DNA of 5,329 nucleotides from Pseudobdellovibrionaceae bacterium (lineage in GTDB: Bacteria; Bdellovibrionota; Bdellovibrionia; Bdellovibrionales; Bdellovibrionaceae). The stretch spans positions 1 to 5,329 of the forward strand of contig CANCBY010000177.1 of NCBI GenBank assembly GCA_947374445.1, given 5' to 3'. Of the stretch, positions 1 to 4,768 are shown piece by piece. Within the stretch, counting starts at the first letter, position 1. Every line of letters starts with the position of its first letter. The notes below the pieces were generated by a model. That model did not search any database. It had not been told where the DNA came from and was given only the letters and a program-made list of their open reading frames with translations. The position numbers and the translations under genes were made by a program.

Positions 1-366
1 GTGGATGAAAATATTTTGCGCCGGCTTTTTAGAAATGCGCTAGAAAATGCGGCTTCATTTGCAAAATCAGAGGTGCGAGTATCCGTGAACGTAGTGGCGA
101 GCCAAAATCCTCAGAGTCAATTTTTAGTAACAATAGAAGACGACGGTCCAGGATTTTCGCCAGAGATATTAACCCATTTCGGCGAGCGGCGAGTGAGCCG
201 CAAGCTTGAAAAAGATCGCAACAATCGAATTTCTGTCGGGCTTGGATCTGTCGTCATGAAGACGATTTGCAACTCGATAAAGGCGAGTCTAAAGGCTTCG
301 AATCGCACTGGTATCGGCGATCAGCCGGGTGGAGCTAGAGTTGAGATTGAGCTCGGCGGCGGTTAA
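1..366 (+). CDS. Sensor histidine kinase, C-terminal ATPase domain (5'-truncated by window edge)
   Basis: The 121 visible residues form a GHKL/HATPase_c domain, the ATP-binding module that phosphorylates the conserved histidine of a two-component sensor kinase. In order there is an N-box (NALENA, residues 12-17, with both asparagines of the NxxxNA pattern), a G1 box (DDGPGF, 47-52), a G2 box (VGLGS, 79-83) and a final strand (ARVEIEL, 112-118). The reading frame is open at base 1, and the GTG there is probably an internal valine, because the dimerisation/phosphoacceptor helices and the sensor part are missing and should lie upstream. The usual 'GxGLG' G2 motif reads SVGLGS, still compatible with nucleotide binding. 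It ends three bases from the stop of the convergent YitT-like gene, with no terminator visible between them. The family call is firm; the signal and the partner regulator cannot be told from this fragment. Confidence 0.88.
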   Translation: MDENILRRLFRNALENAASFAKSEVRVSVNVVASQNPQSQFLVTIEDDGPGFSPEILTHFGERRVSRKLEKDRNNRISVGLGSVVMKTICNSIKASLKASNRTGIGDQPGGARVEIELGGG

Positions 367-369
367 AAC

Positions 370-1242
370 TTATCCATGTGCATGTCTTTTAACGGTGCCC
401 CCCATAGTCGAGGCGAGAGAGTGGATAGTGACAAAAGCACCTTCATCTATTTCTTGAATGATATCTTTGATCTTTCCGATTTCAAGGCGGGTGACAACAC
501 AGTAAAGAATTTCTTGTTCTTGCTGGGCAATACCACCATAGCCCTTGAGCACTGTGACCCCTCGGCCAAGAGATCCTGTGATCTCTTGACGAATGGTTTC
601 ATTTTTTCTTGAGACGATTGTGATTGCCGTAAACTCTTCAAAGCCATGCACAATAAAATCCAAAGTTTTGCCAGCTGTTAAGTAAGTTAAAATAGAATAT
701 AGTGCCGGCTCAACTCCTAAGATTGAGATCGCGATGATAAATATTAATATATTAAAAATCAAGATGACGTCGCCGACCTTCAGCAAATGACTGCGCTTAC
801 TGATAAGAAGTGCCGCAACCTCAGTTCCATCTAAGACTGCACCGCCTCGAATGGCGAGACCAATTCCGGCACCAATGAAAAATCCGCCAAAGACGGCAGT
901 AAGAACCAGATCGGAAGTCACATCCGGAAAAGGCAAAAAAGCCAAAGACAAAGCCAGGCAGCCAATCGCGAGTGCGCTACGAATAGCAAAACGAATCCCC
1001 AAACTTCTGTAGGCCAATATAATGAAAGGGAGGTTGACCAGTGGCAGGCAAACATAAAGCGGAAGAGCCGTTGTGCGAGTCAGTAGCATCGAGACGCCAG
1101 TAACTCCGCCATCGATAAAGTTACTAGAAAATAGAAAGCCCTTGAGGCCCATGCTCGCAGAGAGAATTCCTAAAACTATGAATACGAAGTTGATAAGCTC
1201 TTTTAATAAGTGATTCGAAGAAGTTTTTTTAGAATTTGGCAT
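370..1242 (-). CDS. YitT family membrane protein (DUF161 + DUF2179)
   Basis: This 290-residue protein has the normal length and plan of the YitT family. About five or six membrane segments are visible (roughly 16-38, 60-78, 84-104, 112-131, 157-176 and 179-192), followed by a soluble C-terminal DUF2179 domain (about 200-282). Family signatures are FIDGGVTGVSMLL (42-54), RGGAVLDGTEVAALL (132-146) and GRGVTVLKGYGG (226-237). YitT proteins sit in the cytoplasmic membrane; substrate and function are not established. The ATG at 1242 follows the stop of the upstream YeeE-like gene by four bases, with only a weak GGAA (1251-1254 on the complement) as ribosome site, so translational coupling is likely. 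It is the third and last gene of the minus-strand operon. No promoter of its own was seen. The assignment is confident from sequence motifs; a role linked to sulfur transport is only inferred from position. Confidence 0.9.
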   Translation of the reverse strand: MPNSKKTSSNHLLKELINFVFIVLGILSASMGLKGFLFSSNFIDGGVTGVSMLLTRTTALPLYVCLPLVNLPFIILAYRSLGIRFAIRSALAIGCLALSLAFLPFPDVTSDLVLTAVFGGFFIGAGIGLAIRGGAVLDGTEVAALLISKRSHLLKVGDVILIFNILIFIIAISILGVEPALYSILTYLTAGKTLDFIVHGFEEFTAITIVSRKNETIRQEITGSLGRGVTVLKGYGGIAQQEQEILYCVVTRLEIGKIKDIIQEIDEGAFVTIHSLASTMGGTVKRHAHG

Positions 1243-1246
1243 AAGT

Positions 1247-1684
1247 TCATTTCCGTATTTTTAGTTTGCTATCGACAAGATGAAAAAGAAACATTCCCAG
1301 TAGCATGCTGAAAACAAAAACAAAAGGCTTAGCTTTGAAGCTGGCAAGTGCAACCACCGCAGGTCCCGGGCAAAAACCACCGAGGCCCCAGCCGATGCCA
1401 AAGATTATAGCTCCAACGATAAGGGCTGGAGTAATTTCAGTTTTAGTTGGCACGTGCCACTCTGTCGAAAAAATCGGGGACTGTCTTTTTCGAATCAATC
1501 TGTAAGCGATAAAGTGAATTCCAATTCCGCTGAGCATTACAAAAACCAGTGAGGGGTCCCATGCGCCAAACACATCGAGAAAGGCAATAATTTTTTGAGG
1601 CTGAGTCATACCGGCGATTCCAAGGCCAAGAGCAAAAAGAACTCCAGAAATAAATGAAATAATGGCAATGTTTTTGCTTTTCAT
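1247..1684 (-). CDS. YeeE/YedE family half-transporter, second subunit (PmpB/DUF6691-like)
   Basis: A 145-residue membrane protein matching the second half of YeeE/YedE (DUF395) transporters, whose characterised members import thiosulfate or related sulfur species. Visible signatures are GLGIAGMTQPQKIIAFLDVF (20-39), followed closely by WDPSL (42-46), and GIGWGLGGFCPGPAVVAL (96-113), with C105 in the position of the family's conserved pore cysteine. Hydrophobic segments lie near 5-25, 46-64, 87-108 and 118-138. The ATG at 1684 overlaps the TGA of the upstream partner as ATGA. A GGAG seven bases upstream (1692-1695 on the complement) supports this start over an in-frame extension to 1867, whose extra 61 residues would overlap the partner gene in another frame. 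It presumably pairs with the product of 1681-2118 to make a full transporter, as in the PmpA/PmpB arrangement. Substrate is inferred from the family. Confidence 0.9.
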   Translation of the reverse strand: MKSKNIAIISFISGVLFALGLGIAGMTQPQKIIAFLDVFGAWDPSLVFVMLSGIGIHFIAYRLIRKRQSPIFSTEWHVPTKTEITPALIVGAIIFGIGWGLGGFCPGPAVVALASFKAKPFVFVFSMLLGMFLFHLVDSKLKIRK

Positions 1685-2118
1685 CGAACCACTCCAAAAA
1701 ACCTTAAGCAGGAAACTGTTGCAATTCCTGCAGCGACAAAAATAGCTGTTGCAAGTATAGAGCGTGTTGACATTCGGCTGATGCCACAAATTCCATGGCC
1801 GCTCGTGCATCCACTTCCAAGAACGGTACCAAAGCCGACCAAGAGTCCTGAAAAAACGATAAGACAATAATCTGCAAAAATGCTCGCAGGCAGCGAGTCC
1901 GTAAAAACTTCGGGACTCAAAAAATTTAGCAGAAGCCCTCCGCTAAAAAGCCCTGCAATAAAATATAAACGCCAAGTGTTTTTTTTTCTGACGGCAGAAA
2001 AGGCCCCATTGAGAATTCCACTAATGCCAACAACGCGTCCATTATACAAGAGCATGAGCGACGCTGAAGTCGCAATGATACTTCCTCCAACAATAGCATT
2101 GATCCAGGCTTGATTCAT
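1681..2118 (-). CDS. YeeE/YedE family half-transporter, first subunit (PmpA-like)
   Basis: A 145-residue membrane protein matching the first half of YeeE/YedE (DUF395) sulfur transporters. It carries GRVVGISGI (27-35) and the hallmark GFGTVLGSGCTSGHGICGIS (95-114), followed by the conserved SR..TRS and an alanine-rich last helix. C104 is the family cysteine thought to contact the sulfur substrate; C112 is a second nearby cysteine. Membrane segments are near 7-24, 51-67, 80-101 and 119-138. The start is fixed because an in-frame TGA lies two codons upstream of the ATG; the ribosome site is weak (AGAGAAA, 2132-2138 on the complement, 13 bases away). It heads a three-gene operon with the second half-transporter (ATGA overlap) and a YitT-like gene. 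In other bacteria such pairs often accompany persulfide or sulfide-handling enzymes such as Blh with BigR; none is visible here. Confidence 0.91.
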   Translation of the reverse strand: MNQAWINAIVGGSIIATSASLMLLYNGRVVGISGILNGAFSAVRKKNTWRLYFIAGLFSGGLLLNFLSPEVFTDSLPASIFADYCLIVFSGLLVGFGTVLGSGCTSGHGICGISRMSTRSILATAIFVAAGIATVSCLRFFGVVR

Positions 2119-2157
2119 AGCGTTTCATCACTTTCTCTTGGAATGGATAAGAGGCTA

Positions 2158-2186
2158 TTTATAAATCTTATTTTTGGGGGGGGCAA
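2158..2186 (-). promoter_or_regulatory. Candidate sigma-70-type promoter for the YeeE/YedE-YitT operon
   Basis: On the complement, TTGCCC (2181-2186) and TATAAA (2158-2163) are separated by exactly 17 bases, giving 4/6 and 5/6 matches to -35 and -10 consensus. Transcription would start near 2150, leaving a leader of about 32 bases before the ATG at 2118. The spacer contains five of the eight bases of a C8 run (G8 on the plus strand) and the -35 hexamer contains the other three, so a change in run length would alter promoter spacing. Read by eye only. Confidence 0.42.
2176..2183. repeat. G8 homopolymer tract in the divergent promoter region
   Basis: Eight consecutive guanines are preceded by five thymines (2171-2175). 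It is the only guanine or cytosine run this long in the window, and the surrounding intergenic DNA is AT-rich. The tract sits between the TATAAA and TTGCCC of the proposed minus-strand promoter, and immediately upstream of the plus-strand TATAAT. Confidence 0.95.
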
Positions 2187-2191
2187 GCTTG

Positions 2192-2197
2192 TATAAT
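2192..2197 (+). promoter_or_regulatory. Possible -10 element (TATAAT) upstream of the first paralogue
   Basis: This is a perfect TATAAT on the plus strand. No good -35 is present: the best placements are TTATTT at 2168-2173 with an 18-base spacer, or T-rich hexamers overlapping the G8 tract. If used, transcription would begin near 2204 and give a leader of about 129 bases containing several inverted repeats. The sequence TATAATCTTA (2192-2201) nearly repeats TATAAATCTTA at 2160-2170 on the other side of the G8 tract, so the two could be duplicated promoter cores. Confidence 0.3.
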
Positions 2198-2213
2198 CTT
2201 AACACATATTGAT

Positions 2214-2296
2214 GGCTCACCAGCCTGACGCTGGCCTTTGGGCCGAGTGTATTTAGAAGGCCGTGACTATACACTTAACTAAATGACTCAATTGAG
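2214..2296 (+). other. Leader region rich in inverted repeats before the first paralogue
   Basis: Several short exact inverted repeats are packed here: CCAGC (2220-2224) with GCTGG (2230-2234); GGCCTT (2233-2238) with AAGGCC (2257-2262); AGTGTAT (2246-2252) with ATACACT (2269-2275), a 7-bp arm pair around 16 bases; and the perfect palindrome CTCAATTGAG (2287-2296). Some arms share bases, so alternative RNA folds are possible. The AGTGTAT/ATACACT pair and the palindrome could equally be protein-binding sites in DNA. No known riboswitch consensus was recognised. The repeats are certain; a function is inference. Confidence 0.4.
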
Positions 2297-2322
2297 GTGT
2301 CGGTACAGTTTAGCGCTTCGTT

Positions 2323-2327
2323 AGGAG
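2323..2327 (+). promoter_or_regulatory. Ribosome binding site AGGAG that sets the start at 2333
   Basis: AGGAG lies five bases before the ATG at 2333. It rules out the in-frame GTG at 2297, which has no such site and would put 12 polar residues before the signal peptide. The second paralogue has the same AGGAG with the same five-base spacing at 3488-3492. Confidence 0.88.
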
Positions 2328-2332
2328 AAAGC

Positions 2333-3352
2333 ATGAAAATAGTTAAATTTAATCAGGTTCTTTTTGTCACATTTTTGACTTGGTTTTGTTTTCTTCAAAT
2401 AGCCATGGCGACTCAAACAGAAGCAAAAATTACTCATGCAGATATCGCAAAAATTAAACTGAAGGAACCAGAAATTAAAAGTATTTTGGGGCAATTTAAA
2501 ACCGTTGGCAGTATTCTTCATTTGATTGAAATCACGGCAACCAAAGAAGACTATCAAGATATCACAAAGCAAGTGCTTGCTGCCGGTCTCAATGAGAATT
2601 CGCCTATGCCGACATATGAAGTGAATGAAAGCTGGGTAAAGTTTTCGGGTTTAAAAAAGAAATTTGATTTGTCTGGCTGGGCTTCTGGCGAAATTTACGA
2701 TGGAAGTTTAAAGTGGCATCAGGATTCGAGCAAAACCCAAAGTGAAAATATAACGAGTTTTATTCGCCTTTTTAAAGGCGGAAGCAACAAGAGTGTCTTT
2801 TCAAGAATGATTCTGCAAGAGGCTCACGCCGTCACAGTTGAAACGGTTGGGCTTCAAGAGCTTTTGCCATTGGGATTATTTGCAAATCTAGGTCCACGAA
2901 TTCTATTTTTTCTGAGTTTGGCTAAAGATACGGCTGGCGCTGCGCTTGATGCTGGTGCTGTTGTTGCTGCTGCTGAGGACGTCGTTGGCGCGGTTGCGCT
3001 GGATGCCGGTATTGCTGCTGCGGGAAATGCGATTGTGCTTAGCCTACTTGTTGAGACGCTTTGGAAGGCTGGGGAGCGATACAGCACAGGTGCAGAAATT
3101 CGCTGCAAAGAGGGTCAGTTAGATTTATTTTTGCCTGCGAAAAATAATCAAATCATCCCGGTGCCTAGTTCAGTGATGAGTTTGAGCAATCCCACTCAAG
3201 GTCAAGTAGGGTTCGCTGAGCTAAAAGTTCGCCAAGCTCTTTGCAGTTCTCCCAAAGCTGATCGCGAAATGTTCAATAAAATTTTGCAATCCTTAAAGCC
3301 TTCAACAGCAACTCCAACCAACAGCATGACTCCCGTGAATGGCAGGCAGTGA
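2333..3352 (+). CDS. Secreted/membrane protein of unrecognised family, paralogue A (339 aa)
   Basis: I do not recognise this family. The start at 2333 is set by AGGAG at 2323-2327 and yields a typical signal peptide (basic MKIVK, hydrophobic 9-24, probable cleavage after AMA at 24-26). The mature protein has an N-terminal soluble domain (about 33-160) containing EIKSI (47-51), TKEDY (70-74), PTYEVN (93-98) and GEIYDG (119-124). A junction EAHA (163-166) follows, then a long Ala/Gly-rich hydrophobic core (about 172-240), then a soluble C-terminal domain (240-323) with VETLWKAG, TGAEIRC, LFLPAKNNQ and RQALC, and a Pro/Thr/Ser/Asn tail ending NGRQ. The only mature cysteines, C258 and C304, could form a disulfide. 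By hand count the C-terminal 84 residues are 63/84 identical to the next gene's product. Within the core ALDAG recurs 18 residues apart (204-208, 222-226). Envelope location is inferred; function is unknown. Confidence 0.85.
   Translation: MKIVKFNQVLFVTFLTWFCFLQIAMATQTEAKITHADIAKIKLKEPEIKSILGQFKTVGSILHLIEITATKEDYQDITKQVLAAGLNENSPMPTYEVNESWVKFSGLKKKFDLSGWASGEIYDGSLKWHQDSSKTQSENITSFIRLFKGGSNKSVFSRMILQEAHAVTVETVGLQELLPLGLFANLGPRILFFLSLAKDTAGAALDAGAVVAAAEDVVGAVALDAGIAAAGNAIVLSLLVETLWKAGERYSTGAEIRCKEGQLDLFLPAKNNQIIPVPSSVMSLSNPTQGQVGFAELKVRQALCSSPKADREMFNKILQSLKPSTATPTNSMTPVNGRQ
2942..3010 (+). repeat. Internal direct repeat in the hydrophobic core of paralogue A
   Basis: The 15 bases encoding ALDAG at 2942-2956 recur at 2996-3010 with 13/15 identical bases, an offset of 54 bases or 18 codons. 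Both copies are followed by alanine- and valine-coding GCT/GTT-rich sequence. This offset accounts for most of the roughly 20 residues by which the core of paralogue A exceeds that of paralogue B, which suggests an in-frame duplication. Low sequence complexity makes chance similarity possible. Confidence 0.55.
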
Positions 3353-3393
3353 TTTTTTATACGCGAGCTGACGGTTTTGTTGACTAGGCTGCT

Positions 3394-3420
3394 CACTGGC
3401 CTTAAGGACTGGTGCATTTT
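3394..3420 (+). terminator. Possible weak terminator or hairpin after paralogue A
   Basis: An imperfect inverted repeat at 3394-3414 (CACTGGCC, then TTAA, then GGACTGGTG, using wobble pairs and one mismatch) is followed by CATTTTCTT. It lies 41 bases after the stop of paralogue A and could terminate or process a transcript shared with paralogue B. The stem is weak and the T-tract is broken, so partial read-through into the next gene is plausible. The rest of the 145-bp gap shows TATAAG (3473-3478) but no convincing -35, and it is too close to the ribosome site to be a confident promoter. Confidence 0.28.
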
Positions 3421-3497
3421 CTTGGTATCTAATGTAGGCTTAGAAAAATCATTTTAGTTCAGGTGTTTGTATTATAAGATTTTTCGTAGGAGATAAT

Positions 3498-4466
3498 ATG
3501 AGAGCGTTGAAGTTCAAGCAGATGTTTATACCATTTTTAGTTGTAGTTTTCTTTTTTGAAACGGCAACGGCAACTCAATCGCCATCGACAGAAAAAACAA
3601 CTCAGTCATATCTCGCTAAAATTAAATTTGGTGAATCTGAAATTAAAAGTATTTTTGCGCAATTCCAAACTGTTGGTAGTGTTCTTCGTGTAATTGAGAT
3701 GACGTCTACTAAAGAAGACTATGCAGATATTAAAAAGCAAGTTTTAGCGACGGGACTTACTGAAGAGTCGGTGATGCCAACTTATGAGGTCAATGGCAGT
3801 TGGGTTAAGGCCCCTGGCTCAAAAAAGAAATTTGATTTTTCTCGCTTTGCAGCTGGCGAGATTTATGACGGAAATTCAAAGTGGCGCTTCGACTCCAGCA
3901 AAAGCCAAAGTGAAAATATGACTAGATTGATGCGTTATCTCCAAGGAGATAACAAGGTAAGTAGTCTTTCAAAAATTTTTATTTCTGAAGCTCATGCACT
4001 TTCTGTCGGAGAGTTAGGTCTTCAAGTAGCTGCGCCGCTGGCGCTATATGCAGTTACATGGCAAGCTGCTTTATATGTAGTTGGCGCAATTGCGGAGTCT
4101 AGCGCTGTCGCTGCTGCGGGCGTGGCTGTAGGGGGCGTGGCTTTGTTTCTACTCGCTGTTGAAACACTTTGGAAGGCGGGTGCTCGATATGGAACTGGAG
4201 CAGAAATTCGATGCAATAAAGGACAGCTAGAGCTTTTCTTACCTGCAAAAAATAATCAGGTCATTCCGTTGCCAAGTAAAGTTATGAGCACAAGTAATCC
4301 TACAGAAGGTGAAGTCGGATGGGGCGAATTAAAATTTCGCCAAGCTTTTTGTAATGCTCCTAAGTCTGATCGCGAAGCATTCAACAAAGCTTTGCAATCT
4401 GCTAAACCGACGGATTCAACAGTCGGTGGAACAAACAGCGTGGCACCTGTCGGCGGCAAGCAGTAA
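3498..4466 (+). CDS. Secreted/membrane protein of unrecognised family, paralogue B (322 aa)
   Basis: This is a tandem paralogue of the preceding gene, of unknown function. AGGAG at 3488-3492, five bases before the ATG, supports the start. The signal peptide has basic MRALKFK, a hydrophobic stretch at 9-20 and probable cleavage after ATA (23-25). The N-terminal domain (about 38-160) shares EIKSI, TKEDY, PTYEVN and GEIYDG with paralogue A; the first 40 aligned residues (40-79 here) are 27/40 identical by hand count. EAHA (164-167) marks the junction. The hydrophobic core is shorter and reads more like two membrane helices (about 174-198 and 202-223) joined by a short ESSA turn. The C-terminal domain (221-304) is 75% identical to A and holds the only two mature cysteines, C239 and C285. 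The tail again ends in NSxxPVxGxQ. The codons of the two genes differ at many third positions, so the duplication is not recent. Possible roles, such as an envelope structural or pore-like partner, are speculation. Confidence 0.85.
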   Translation: MRALKFKQMFIPFLVVVFFFETATATQSPSTEKTTQSYLAKIKFGESEIKSIFAQFQTVGSVLRVIEMTSTKEDYADIKKQVLATGLTEESVMPTYEVNGSWVKAPGSKKKFDFSRFAAGEIYDGNSKWRFDSSKSQSENMTRLMRYLQGDNKVSSLSKIFISEAHALSVGELGLQVAAPLALYAVTWQAALYVVGAIAESSAVAAAGVAVGGVALFLLAVETLWKAGARYGTGAEIRCNKGQLELFLPAKNNQVIPLPSKVMSTSNPTEGEVGWGELKFRQAFCNAPKSDREAFNKALQSAKPTDSTVGGTNSVAPVGGKQ

Positions 4467-4600
4467 GCTTTTTATTGTATTGAATTTACAGTTACAAATC
4501 GAGATTCGAGACCAAATAGAGGCCTGGCGAAGATTCAAATAAAACTTTAAAGGCGGGAGAGTCGCCGTTCATAAATACCTCTTGTTTATTATGCTACTGA
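4467..4600. other. Non-coding stretch between paralogue B and the DnaE2 side
   Basis: This stretch is AT-rich with no supported gene on either strand. The first bases after the paralogue B stop form a very short stem AAGC/GCTT (4458-4461 with 4467-4470) followed by TTT, which overlaps the stop codon and is too weak to call a terminator. TCGAGATTCGAGA near 4498-4510 is a short tandem direct repeat. Together with the possible small ORF at 4601-4717 it makes up the 302-bp gap before DnaE2. Confidence 0.5.
4552..4566 (-). terminator. Possible terminator for the minus-strand DnaE2 transcript
   Basis: Read on the complement, GGCG (4563-4566) pairs with CGCC (4552-4555) around a seven-base loop and is followed by the T-rich run TTTAAAGTTTTATTT. 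The stem is only four GC pairs and the T-run is broken by AAA and G, so this is a weak candidate. Its position about 200 bases downstream of the DnaE2 stop, just past the small ORF, fits a shared transcript end. Confidence 0.28.
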
Positions 4601-4717
4601 CTAGAAATAATTTCCATCAAGCGCTGATTTGTGAGTGTAATTGAGCATCATGCTCTGAGTTCTTTCGCTGCTTGAAAAAATAACTACAATAAAAAAGAGC
4701 GAGTACATTTTTTTCAT
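4601..4717 (-). CDS. Possible small secreted protein (38 aa), uncertain
   Basis: On the complement an ATG at 4717 opens a 38-codon frame ending in TAG at 4601. The product begins MKKMYSLFFIVVIFSSSERT, a good signal-peptide shape: two lysines, a hydrophobic stretch at 7-14, then small polar residues. The rest (about 18 residues) is hydrophilic with no cysteine, so it is not a lipoprotein. It lies 51 bases downstream of the DnaE2 stop on the same strand. No convincing Shine-Dalgarno sequence precedes the ATG. It contains the near-palindrome GAGCAT-C-ATGCTC (4643-4655), which may be a DNA or RNA element. It could be a real small protein, a decayed 5' end of a secreted-protein gene, or chance in AT-rich DNA. 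Confidence 0.27.
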   Translation of the reverse strand: MKKMYSLFFIVVIFSSSERTQSMMLNYTHKSALDGNYF

Positions 4718-4768
4718 GCTGCAAGGATGTCTTATCCGAAAGAATTAGTCATGCAATTTATTGAACTT

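Noticed and set aside
1685..1867. A 61-residue N-terminal extension of the second YeeE/YedE subunit
   Set aside because: It overlaps the first subunit's conserved region in another frame, is rich in Trp, Cys and Arg, and the ATGA overlap with GGAG seven bases upstream marks the true start.
2212..2256. A 14-codon frame (MAHQPDAGLWAECI) in the leader, as a leader peptide
   Set aside because: No ribosome site precedes it, and the region is better explained by its inverted repeats.
2297..2332. GTG at 2297 as the start of paralogue A
   Set aside because: It has no ribosome site and would bury the signal peptide behind 12 polar residues; the ATG at 2333 has AGGAG at five bases, as does paralogue B.
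2854..3108. An Ala/Ser/Thr-rich minus-strand frame opposite the core of paralogue A
   Set aside because: It is the complement of GCT/GTT-rich alanine and valine codons and has no independent support. The equivalent frame at 4022-4216 is the same effect.
3380..3408. TTGACT at 3380-3385 as the -35 of a promoter for paralogue B
   Set aside because: At 17 bases the matching position reads TAAGGA, and the segment is part of a probable hairpin.
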